Below, in pieces: positions 37,199 through 48,270 of a stretch of 64,000 nt of DNA (its first letter is position 1; each line of letters starts with the position of its first letter). Both the position numbers and the translations under genes were made by a program. This stretch comes from Cucumis sativus (taxonomy: Eukaryota > Streptophyta > Magnoliopsida > Cucurbitales > Cucurbitaceae): contig NC_026656.2 in NCBI RefSeq assembly GCF_000004075.3, forward strand, positions 22,020,607-22,084,606, written 5' to 3'. The notes beneath the pieces were generated by a model. That model did not search any database. It had not been told where the DNA came from and was given only the letters and a program-made list of their open reading frames with translations.

Positions 37199-38901
37199 AT
37201 GGCTTCTGCTTTTGCTTCAAAGTTTTCACGTGGTATGTGATTTTCTGACACAATGGATACTTAAACTAAGTTCATTGATTTGGAGCTGCTACGGCTATAA
37301 GCTTTGTAGCCTAATATTTTAGAAGTCCTTTGCTTGTGTTGAACCTAGATGAAAATCTGATTCTCAATTGTTTTTGCTCACATGTATATTTGTTTGATCC
37401 TGTTTCACTGTTACTGATTTGTTTTTTGAATTCTTTTCAGGTTATACTTTTTTTAGTTATTCTATTTGTTAAGAAACATATTTTGTGAAAAGAGACAATG
37501 TGCTAAAAAGAGAGGGGACCTCCTTAATGCTAGTTTTCTGTTGTCATCAACTATCCACAGAACTTATAAGCTGCTAGTCGCCTCTACTTTCCCTCCCGTT
37601 TTTTGACCCTCAAGAAATCACATAGAACTATTGAGTAGAAGTGGAATTTATACATCGTTCCATATGTGATTAAAAAAAATTAGTTTGAAATGATTCTCAA
37701 ATTAGTTTTTTTCATAATTATTGCCCGTTTGAACTTGATAATTTGTGTACACACTGTACACCTTGTTGTAAAATTTATCTTAGCTATGATATTTCAATCT
37801 TTTATTTGTCTTATTTAAGTTTTGTTTTTCTAGTTGTCGTGAAACTCATTTAGCTCATTGTTTCATGCTGAATGTTTCTGAAAAACTAAACTAGTTGGTC
37901 GTTCATTGTTGGGAGGACTTGGAAACAATTTGTCTGGTTCACTGACCACATCAAATGAGACCGTGTGCAACAGTTTTATCACGCAGGTTTGCTTCTATGA
38001 AATTTAATCTACCCATCTGATTTTTAACCCTAAAAAGAGAGGATTACAGAGTTACATGCCTTTGTCACTATTTATTTAAAGGTTGCTATATAGGGGATAA
38101 ATGGTTATAAAATAGGTATTTAGAAGACATGGCTTTCTTGCAGAACTCACCGAAGTTTGTTATGAGACTTGTGTGGGTAATGTGGGTTTAGTTCAAGATT
38201 CAGCTGTTTGCAAGTATTTTCCTGGAATAGAAATGATAGAAGCTGTGTTCGTGAACTAAATTTCAGCTTTTCTGGTGAACGTGTCCGTGCTTAAATTTGA
38301 TGATGCGATTTTTTTTCACATCGATGTATAATTATCAATACCTTGAAGAGCTTCTACTGAAATGAAGGGTGGGTTGATTTGTAAATTTTAAGATGGCGTA
38401 AAATAATTTGGAAAGAAATGTTGAATGTTTTTAAATAATTGCTAACGGCATAAAATGCTACTAATGAAACATCAATACCTTACTATCAACCTCTGGTCTG
38501 ACCTTATGTACTATCATATGTTGCAGCAACAAAGAACTTTCATACAGATGAGAACTGTGCTAAAAGTAGTGGACAATTCAGGGGCAAAAAAGGTGATGTG
38601 CATTCAAGCTTTGAAGGGAAAGAAAGGAGCGCGACTAGGAGACACTATTGTCGCATCAGTGAAGGAAGCCCATCCCAATGGAAAAGTGAAGAAAGGAAAG
38701 GTTGTGTACGGTGTGGTTGTGCGAGCTGCAATGCAAAAAGACCGCTGTGATGGAAGTGAGGTCAAGTTTGATGATAATGCTGTAGTACTCGTGGATAAGC
38801 AAGGCCAACCTATTGGGACAAGAGTGTTTGGCCCAGTTCCTCACGAACTCAGGAAGAAAAAGCACGTGAAGATTCTTACTTTGGCAGAGCACATTGCTTG
38901 A
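37199..38901 (+). CDS. HLP: Mitochondrial large-subunit ribosomal protein uL14 (HUELLENLOS family)
   Basis: Three exons: 37199-37232, 37895-37986, 38527-38901 (TGA). They join to 166 residues. The N-terminal 45 or so residues ([11 protein letters not shown]...FITQQQR) are Ser/Arg-rich with few acidic residues, like a mitochondrial presequence. From [15 protein letters not shown] to the end is a complete uL14 domain (about 120 residues), including [15 protein letters not shown] and the signature [15 protein letters not shown]. uL14 binds 23S-type rRNA at the subunit interface. In Arabidopsis HLL and HLP are the two mitochondrial uL14 paralogues, and loss of HLL disrupts ovule growth; I cannot tell which one this matches. 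The last exon could be mistaken for an intronless gene starting at 38455, but that upstream stretch is intron. Confidence 0.9.
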
Positions 38902-40129
38902 AATCAACAATCAGATCGGAGCCAGGGCCCAACTGAGGTTTATTGGAAGAAATAAGAGGAATCTGCAAAAAAAACATCTGTTAAATTTGCCTTCGGTGAA
39001 TAACAAGAAAATTGTTGCAGCTGCTCTTGATGCGTTACAGTTGTTCAGGTTGTTCTCTACATTCTTCTTCCCTCACATCATCGAAGGTAGTTAATGATTC
39101 ATCTCCTAGTTAGGCAGTTACCATTTATGAGGTTTGAATTTATCAAACTAGGATGTGACTGGTTAGTTTTCGAACTTGGTTCTCCCAATGCTCAACGAAT
39201 AACAGACAAAACACTAATGTTGGTCATAACTTCAAATGTAGTTTGAAAGCGTTTTTTGGACTGTCTATGTCTATGCAAATATTTATTCAGAAACCAACAT
39301 TCATCCATAATTTTTGTATAATAAGAAGTGAAAAGTATTTTGTAGCTTATAAGCAGCATCATGCAACGAGAATTGCTTAGCTGGTGAGAAATATCACCAT
39401 TTGCATGACAACGCTTAGTGCTTATATTTAACTTTTTTTAGCATGCAATATGGGACAATTGACAATGTGCACATAATTTACCTGACATTAAAAAATGTTC
39501 ATACATTGTTCCTTTTTGTAATTGTATTTGCAGCATCGATCAATGTGATGAATCTACTGAGATAAATTTTCTTACATTGGTTGATGACTTGGATTTCCCT
39601 AAGCTTTTAAGTATTGTTTGGAAAATGGAAGTAACATGCTTTAGATATGAGAGACAAATGATTCAATCTTTGCTCATAAACTCATGGATTGGTAGGTTAA
39701 GATTGCATCCATTCAAGTATGGAGACCAGTTGTCTGATAAGACTTGTTAAATATTATTGTTTCCTTACTTAAACAAAGGAACGTGCATATATGTTTATTG
39801 CTTTTTATCCTATATATGTTTTACTTTTAGATATAAATGATCATAGTAGGTAATATGTATTCATTTTTAAGAAAACATTAACTTAGTTTTAATATATGAA
39901 AATGAAATTAAAATACTATGTGTATGTGCTGCAAATCGAGTAAAATAAAAAGTCCAAAATTTAAGGTGCATGAAATAAACATAGGACAAATCTCTTTTCA
40001 TCTTGAGAACGATCGAGAGAAAGGAGGCCAAGAGATATAGAGAACGAGATGGTGAAGAGTGAACAAAAGTAAGACTTAGAACTACGTTGAATTGATTAAA
40101 GAAAACAAGCTTCTAAAAATAAAAACAAA

Positions 40130-40935
40130 GAAATGACATCCTCGACGAAGGTCAGGATGCTGTTTGACATCGACCACTGTTATAAAAAACAGGATCAAGC
40201 TACTGAAAAGAATGGTCTAGACAATTTCAAAAATGAGGGGCCCGACGTGCAGTGGCTTCGACTGAAACAACGAGCTTAAGTGCATCATTGTGGAGAGATG
40301 TCTTCAACAATTGGATTAGGGTAAGTAGCTAAGTGAACGTGAAATTTTTACATCATTATAATAAAAAAAACTTATTGACTTCTTTTCTTCTTATTTTTTC
40401 CACTTTTTCACAGAAGCATCCTGCAGCCAAAGGCCTACTGAACAAGCATTTCCCGCATTACGACGAGTTGTCGTACGTCTTCGAAAAAGATCGCGTGATG
40501 AGGGCCCATGCAGAAACATTCATTGATGTCGAGTCTAATGTGCTAGACGGAAGCGAGGAAGTTCAACCAGAAGATGGATTGGATATGGAGTTTCCCACTA
40601 TGTTTAGCACATGAATGAACATATGTCGCTCGAGGACATGATAGGCACACGACCTGTAGGTTCAGTGACTGTAGGTCGTGTTCCAACGAATCCAAGAGGA
40701 AGCGTGGATGACAGAATTTCGAAACTGTCGAAGTTATTTGCAACGCCATGGACTGTGAGAATGACCAACTCAAGGCCACCATTGCATAGTGGCCGAAGAT
40801 AGCTAGGCAGGAGGAAGGCATTGTGCACAATGTATGATTGTAATGACACATAAGCTGGCTGTCATGAAAGTCTTCTTGGAGCTGTCCGATGAGATGAACT
40901 CGCCTAGGTCATTCTGCATGATAACCCGTGATTGT
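40130..40935 (+). pseudogene. Myb/SANT-like DNA-binding-domain protein relic (transposon-associated family)
   Basis: A GPDVQWL...KCIIVE fragment (about 40240-40300) is followed in another frame by HPAAKGLLNKHFPHYDELSYVF (40411-40480). Both match the conserved order in Myb/SANT-like proteins that are amplified in cucurbit and other plant genomes. The C-terminal half continues as VGRVPTNPRGSVDDRISKL with stops between. Several frameshifts and stops show it is not functional. Such proteins are linked to Harbinger-type or unclassified transposons, so this is probably TE debris. Confidence 0.65.
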
Positions 40936-41502
40936 TTGTCAACTTCGATCGCATGACCCATATTTGTTTTGTTTTGTTTTTCTGCCTTAGCATCATATAT
41001 GATGTAATTGACTTTACTGTTTAAACGACATATTCCAACTAATAATTATACTTTTTTTCGAATTTCATTTCGTTTCAATTCAATTATGTTGCTAGTCGTT
41101 AGTTTAAATCGATTGTTATCGATACACGATTTCTCAATATTGCATTTACAATATCAATTAAAAAAAGAGGTATAATTTGTTCGAATGTAATATATCCATT
41201 AATTTATTAGCACGAAAAGCTTGAATAAAAGCCTCCAAAATTTACATAAGATTATAAAAAAATAATACAACAATATAAATTAAAAAAATTAATAATTCTT
41301 CTTACACGATCATTTATCCAAACAAAGATTATCGTATTCGTAAGTCCTAAACAAGATGATCTTAATCCTTTCCCGGAACGGCTTTTAAAGTATAAATTCA
41401 AATGCTACCACCATGCGTACTACTCAATTTAAATATTACAAGACTTTGGTCTGAAATACATTTAATAAGAGACGACGTCTTCCATTAAAATATGGCTCTA
41501 CT

Positions 41503-41522
41503 AAATATATATATATAAATAG
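41503..41522 (+). promoter_or_regulatory. TATA-box candidate for histidyl-tRNA synthetase
   Basis: A TATATATATATAAATAGA stretch about 200 bp before the start codon fits a plant TATA box and would give a leader of roughly 170 bases. Confidence 0.4.
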
Positions 41523-41627
41523 AACACACAATAAGCGGGTAAATGAGCATATCGGTCCGGTTCAAAGGGCGCGGTTTCTTTTGGTCAACTCGCCCAATAT
41601 CATCGATTGCCTCCTTCATCATCTCCT

Positions 41628-41635
41628 AAACCCTA
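41628..41635 (+). promoter_or_regulatory. Telo-box in the HisRS leader
   Basis: AAACCCTA is an exact telo-box, 87 bp upstream of the HisRS ATG. This element is common at plant translation-apparatus genes. Confidence 0.5.
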
Positions 41636-41722
41636 GTAACCATCGCCATAATCCATTTCCGAACGTTCCCGCCACTCCCACTTCCACTCCCAGTCCAACC
41701 CTTCTTCCTCCTTTAATCCACC

Positions 41723-44700
41723 ATGGCAGACCCTACTGAGGTCTCCGTGATTACACTCGGAGGAAAGGGTTCATCGCTTTCATCTTCCTCTGTCTATGCC
41801 ATTGCTCATGGCTTCGCTCTTGTTCGGATTGACTCATCGGCCCTCGACAGGCTTTCTTCTTCATCCAACAATCCAAATGCTGCATCCATTAAGCACCACC
41901 TCCTCATTCCCGATTTTCTAACTCGTGAAGAAGCCAGGGCGTCCCTTGTTGTCCTCCTAAACAAGCTTATCATTTCTAGCTCTTCAGGGATTCGTTCGGT
42001 TATTCCTGTTCTAATTACGGAGACTCTTAATTCGAAACCAGAAACTTTACAATTTGAATCACTTGATGTGACCAATGAGGAGTTATCCGTTTTCAAGCAA
42101 TCGTGTTATGTTTTGAATGGAGTTTGCGCGTTGTTGGACCATCAATCAACGGCATTATCTTCCGTTGCCGATGCTGTGGCTGGCATATCTTGCGAGGCGT
42201 CTAAAGCTGATGTGTCTGCGTTTAGTTTGATGGACTCGGGTGATGGGTTCGCCTCGAAGGAGGAGGTAGGAGTCGCCAATGATATGAAGGTACTTCTAAA
42301 TGGATCTAAGTTGGTGGGTAAGATTGAGAGTGAAGCTATCTCTAAGATTCCAAAGGTTCATGGATGCTTAAGAGAGCAAGCGAAGTTGGTGCACTCAAGA
42401 ATGCGGGTTGAGTTGAACTCTAGTGTGAAAATTGGGAAAGGAGGATCTTTGAGTTCTGGGACTGAGGATACCACTCGGACCGCATTGTTGTCATTTGCAG
42501 CCATGTTGTGGGACTTGGGAAAATGTAGTTTGGACAGAGGAAAGTTGATTTTGGGTTCAAGTGGCGACGAGAATATAAAGGCAAGTTTGGCGAGTTTGCT
42601 TGCTAGGGAATGCCCTAGTAATGAGAGTCTAAGAAAGGAATACAAACTTGTCTGCGAATTGTCTTTGGATGAGAAGTACGATGAGTTTGTCCATACTGTG
42701 AATGTGTTGTTGGTAACTGTATGGAAAATTTTCTCTTGGGAGGCTACAGCAGCTCTCTTGACAATTGAAGGTGGTGAGTTAATAGGTAAGGGTCAAGATG
42801 TTGGCACGAATGAAGCTAACGAGAAGGTTGTAAAAAAGAATGAGAAGAAGAAGAAAGCAGTATTGGGTAAAGGAACTAGTGTGGTTGTTCAATCGATTAA
42901 AGATAAATTGCAGGGTAACGGCGGTGGTCTGGGGTCATTGGAGAACTTGGTAAAAGATCTTTTATCCTTTTTGGATCCCAAGGCTTCCGGGTTTGATAAT
43001 CTATTGAAGAAAATCAAAGATATAGTTGAAAGCAACGAAAGTAGGAGGCTACCGAAGCTTCCCAAGGTAATGACATATGTCAAAACTTCACCTAAATTCC
43101 AAGTTATTTAGCCTTCCTCTTGTTTTGGTCAAGGAGGTGGACTCTCATTAGAATAATATTATCATCCTTTGTTATAGCTTCTGTCTCCGCCGTTATTTCT
43201 TTAATTGCATATGCCCCCACATATTTCAGGTTGTGCTAACAATGGAATCATACTTTTACCATCCGTTAAAAAATGTTAAAAATAGAGGCTTTACTAAGTA
43301 CTTATTTAATACCCCATCAGCAAATACACATCAAAATAACTACAATTATCCATATTATATTTTAATTATTTGGTTCGTTCTATGTCACCTTTGTAATTAT
43401 CATAGATAGTTCCTTCGACCACTTAAAACTTTTGTAACACATGATATTGTTACTCAAACTGAATCTCTGACAAGTGATCATTCTATTTGTTTGATTGTGT
43501 TTTTTTTAATATTATGCTTCTTATCCTTTTTTTAGAAAAAAAAAAAAATTATGCCTTATTTTAGTAGCTTGTTTTGAAAACATTGCGGGCAGTAGTTGAA
43601 AGGAAACAATATTTTACTGTCAAGCACTAGATATATATACACACACACACATATAGAATCCAACTGTGCTTACTTATGTTTCTCTGTGTACCGTCAATAT
43701 GATGACAATAGTTTTCTCTCTGTAGTCACAAATCAGTATGCCATGTCTTGCTATTCAACTTCCTTACAATTCCAAGGCATATTTGTTAATATTTTTATTT
43801 TTTGATAAGACTGAAAGCTTTGGTATGCTTTAAGTAGAACTTTTGTTTCCAAAATGAGCATAGTTCAACTGACATAGTGGTTGTACACTATGAACCTTGA
43901 AGTCAGAGGTTTGCTTCCACACCCTTATATATTGTGAACAAAAGTAACATCTTTGTTTATTTATTTGTTTTTTTTTGTGAGTTGGTTAATGGCAAAGGCT
44001 CATGAAGATCGATTGTTACTGCTCGCCCCAATTATATTTTATGAATGGAACTGGGGAATTTTTTGTTTCTTTTAGAAGTCTCAAATTTAGAAAATAATAT
44101 GGAAAGTAAAACATTCCTTTTCGTTTGATAGGTTAAAGATATAGGCTTGTGCATTGTTTTATTTATGCTTCTGCTTAACTCTTTTGTTTATTCGGTGACC
44201 CTTTGGTTTGATTTAATATTTTATTGTTTTTTTTCTCTCTTTCTAACTCAAGTAAGGTGTTTGTTAATTTAACTCATTTGCTGTCACTTTCATGTTAGGG
44301 GACTCGGGATTTTGCGAAAGAGCAAATGACAATTAGAAAGCAAGCATTTTCAATTATAGAGAGCGTTTTTGAGCGGCATGGTGCCACAACCTTGGATACT
44401 CCAGCTTTTGAGTTGAGAGAAACTCTCACAGGGAAATATGGAGAAGATTCCAAGCTGATTTTTGATCTGGCCGATCAGGTTATAATAGATGTTCTTACTT
44501 GTGCTAATGGAACCACCATATCTTTCTTTTCAAATTTTAAAAGATATATTGTTGAGCTGTTTAGTTAAAATTATTCCTCCCTTCATCCTAAGCATCTATT
44601 CATGTTTCGTGAAATAATTACATAATTACCAATTAACTGAATTATTTTTATCTGTCGCTGAGACTAATGATAGTTGATTGTTGATATTTTTGGAACTTTA

Positions 44701-47558
44701 TTTTTAAGTAGTTCTTGTATCTGTTGCCTTATTAATGCTATTTGCAAGCATGACTTTAAATGATGTTGAGCATTTTCAAGAATGTTAACATTCAATCCTT
44801 ATGTCAAGGTTCTCTAATCCTTTCGGTATTAAGTAATCAATTCTTTTCTGGTTCTCCATCATTGTAATTTCTTTCACAGTTTGTTTACAGGGTGGGGAGC
44901 TCTATTCGCTTAGATACGACTTGACTGTTCCGTTTGCTAGGTATGTGGCCATGAATGGTTTAACATCATTCAAAAGGTATCAAATAGCAAAAGTTTATAG
45001 AAGGGACAACCCATCTAAAGGAAGATACCGTGAATTTTATCAATGTGATTTGGATATTGCTGGTCACTATGAAAAGATGGGGCCAGATTTTGAGGTTATC
45101 AAGATACTAACAGAGCTACTTGATGAACTGAACATCGGGGAATACGAGGTAACCTTTTTGATTAATTGTTCTGCTGAACACAACTCATTGTTTTTTGTTT
45201 GTTTGATGTCTATTTTTATGAACTTTTAGTATTTTGAATAATTATGATGCCTCAGCAACTATGTCGCAAAACAACAAACAAATATATTATAAGTGCATTT
45301 GCCCTAGTTATCATATTCTTAGAGTGGATTGGATTCCTAGATTCCCTTTCTATAACATTGAGTTGCTTCAGTCTATTCATATTGTTACCATTGACCTAAT
45401 TTATTTTGTACCCATACTCTTTTGCAGATAAAATTGAATCATCGAAAGCTATTGGATGGAATGTTAGAAATTTGTGGAGTACCACCTGAAAAGTTTAGAA
45501 CCATATGTTCTAGTATTGACAAGTTAGACAAGCAATCGTTTGACCAGATAAAAAGAGAAATGGTAATTTAAATAAACTGTCTATCACAATCTTATTATTA
45601 AGCAAGCCTGCCTCTTTCTGCATTCCCTTCGTGATATCTTTAGTTTTTTAAAATTATGTCTTCTAACATATTTACATAATTGCATTTCACCTGGGCCAAA
45701 AGTCTTTGATAAACTCTTACCTTAATCCTTTTTCCTAGTTCTGCATTATTTATCATCCATCTTGGCCGTAACAATAATGGAGTTATTGTACTTGATTATA
45801 ATTAACTTTTACTTCCTAGGTGGAGGAAAAGGGGTTGACCGTGGAGGTAGCTGAAAGAATTGGTAATTTTGTGAAGGAAAGGGGACATCCATTAGACTTA
45901 TTATCTAAGCTTAAACAGGAGCAAAGCGCGTTACTACAAAATAAAGGATCTTCTGATGCATTGAGTGAATTAGATATTTTGTTCAGTGCTCTAGAAAAGT
46001 CAAAGTGTATTGATAAAGTGGTATTTGACTTGAGTCTTGCCAGAGGACTTGATTACTACACTGGAGTAATTTATGAAGCTATTTTTAAAGGTGGCACCCA
46101 GGTAAGTTTCTATATGTTATAATCATGCCTGTCTCTACCATTTTTGTTTTTGACTTGTTATGCTACTGACCATGGAGTTATTGGCATTGACTTGTTATTG
46201 CTACTTGTTTCAAGATCCTGTCGTTGCTCTTTATGAATAAGTAACTGTTTGTTGTTGTGGATGGTAACGGATCAACTTCTTTATGTATTTGTGAAATTTA
46301 CACCAGGGAAAGTATTTTGAGGCATGGACTTGTTTTTAGTTATGCAACAATATGATACTTCATTGACTTCTAATGACAATTCTTTCTGCTATCTAAGATT
46401 ATTTCTCCTTGGTTACAGTACCTGCAATGATGTATAAAGCTATCAACGTGTTATCTTGCTGCCCACTAATACATATTTTATTTGGATTCTTTGAGGATTT
46501 AATTAGCAAATCATTTATATTCTCAGGTTGGATCTATTGCTGCTGGTGGACGATTTGACAACCTTATTGGAATGTTTGGCTCCAAGCAGATCCCAGCAGT
46601 TGGTATCAGTCTTGGTATTGAGCGAGTTCTTGTTATTATGGAACAAATTTTGAAAGATCAAAACAAGGTAATGAGTTTGATTTTGTTTGCTGACCATTTG
46701 ATTTTTTATGGGTTTTTCTCCTGACCGTTTCTTTACAATGGTCTTCACCTTTCTTTAAGGCAAAATTTGAACATTTTAGGGTTTTCTTTTTTTTTTTTTT
46801 TTTAGGCTAGAAATTAATTGTAGTCTCAAAATATGAAAAGGATTTTGAAAACGTGGTTCAGAGGTAGATAGCAAATAAAGAAACTCATGATAGTGGGAGT
46901 AGTGTTGTTTAGAAGCTTAATTTTCAAAAAACAAAAACTAAAAATGAAATGTTTATCAATGGAGATTTTAGAGGTATGTGCTTCTCCTATAGTTAAACGT
47001 TAAAATGAAACTCAAAACTCTAAGTCATCACATTTCCACAATACCACCGTTAAGGTTTGGACATATAAAAATTAGGGTAGGTTTAGTTTAACTTTTCAAG
47101 TAAAGTCATTTTGGAAAAGTTGAAAATCTTTTTTGAAACTCTAAGTGTACTATTTTAAATAGTTTCCATCCAAAGAGATTATATAGAAATGACTTCTTTG
47201 AAAAACATTTTTTTTAGTCATTCCAAACAAGCCCTATTCAACTGTTGGGATTTTGCAGGCTGTTCGGGCGACTAAGACTGACGTTTTAGTGAGCATACTG
47301 GGAGATGATTTGACACTAGCAGCGGAGCTTGCAAGTGAGATGTGGGGTGCAAAACTTAATGTTGAATTCCTGGTCAATAAAAGAGTAATGAAACATATCG
47401 ATCGTGCGAAAGAGTCGAGAATCCCTTGGATAGTATTTTTAGGGGAACGTGAAGTGAGTGAAGGGATTGTGAAGTTGAAAAACGTGGAAACCTTTGAAGA
47501 AGTAACAATTTCCAGAAGCACCATCATTGACGAACTCAAGAAACGCCTCACCCCTTGA
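41723..47558 (+). CDS. Histidyl-tRNA synthetase, cytosolic type
   Basis: Seven exons: 41723-43066, 44299-44478, 44891-45148, 45428-45562, 45820-46101, 46527-46667, 47259-47558 (TGA). They join to 879 residues, near the Arabidopsis cytosolic enzyme (about 880). It charges tRNA-His using ATP. The catalytic core begins in exon 2 with GTRDF (residue 449). Class II motif 2 is the [13 protein letters not shown]...[18 protein letters not shown] block (about 516-562). The His-specific signature [14 protein letters not shown] is near 711, the second signature [13 protein letters not shown] near 738, and motif 3 follows as [12 protein letters not shown]. Exon 7 encodes the anticodon-binding domain. The first 448 residues, all in exon 1, are a plant-type N-terminal extension with a Lys-rich linker (about 370-385). 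The start is a good-context ATG (CCACCATGG). No organellar targeting peptide is evident. Confidence 0.95.
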
Positions 47559-48270
47559 TCGATAACATTGCTATTGCAAAATGGCAGAGCTTGTCTTCTT
47601 CAATCTAAAATTGGAAACAACTATTTTTACAGAAATTTTTTTATACTGATATGAACTCAAGTGTCAATATTTAAGAATTTTAGTGTGGCTCACTTTTCAT
47701 TTGGGCTGTGTTTGACAACCCTAACCCATTTTTGTTTTATACTTGTTGACATTAGTGGCTGAATTCCTTTCTTTTCTTGGTTGTTTATTCCTGTATCACC
47801 ATTGGTTAGAATGGAATCTATACACAAAATTACGTTTAGATGCTTTTATTATTGATCAAATTTCCTAGGTTCGTTGTTTAAGAAGAATTGGAAGGATTTT
47901 CACAAGGGATTTAGTTTAATTGTAATTGAGATAATTTTATTGAAGCTCACAAATTTGTAGGTTGAAAATTTTGATTGAATTTTATTTTATAGAGATTCTG
48001 TTATAGAATTATTATGAAACGGAAAGCTGTGTAAGAAGAGGAATAAAGATGTTTTTCATTTGTAACAAAAACAGTGGACGGTGGAGAAAGAGTGATCTCC
48101 CGGCAACGACGAAAAAGGAATAACTGCCGTTCCCCTTTTGTTGGGTTACCCATAAAAACGACCTTTTTTTTCTGTGGGCCTATCAATTCCTTCTCATCAT
48201 TTCCTTTCAAACAAAGATTACGGATAGCGTTTTGCCCTTTTCCCACTCTGATTCTCCATAACCCACCGCC
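47559..48270. other. Intergenic region HisRS to ATI3-like gene
   Basis: This 712-bp stretch holds the HisRS 3' UTR and the promoter and leader of the next gene. A 206-codon minus-strand frame (48001-48621) overlaps the next gene's first exon and has no recognisable domain. Confidence 0.6.

Larger units (their letters stand above)
38902..41722. other. Intergenic region uL14 to histidyl-tRNA synthetase
   Basis: About 2.8 kb. The first few hundred bases are the uL14 3' UTR. Bases 40130-40935 hold a Myb/SANT-like pseudogene. The right end is the HisRS promoter. The remaining sequence is AT-rich without supported features. Confidence 0.6.

Noticed and set aside
38455..38526. Longer N-terminus for the uL14 protein
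   Set aside because: These codons are intronic. A TTGCAG acceptor at 38521-38526 joins in phase to a presequence-encoding exon.
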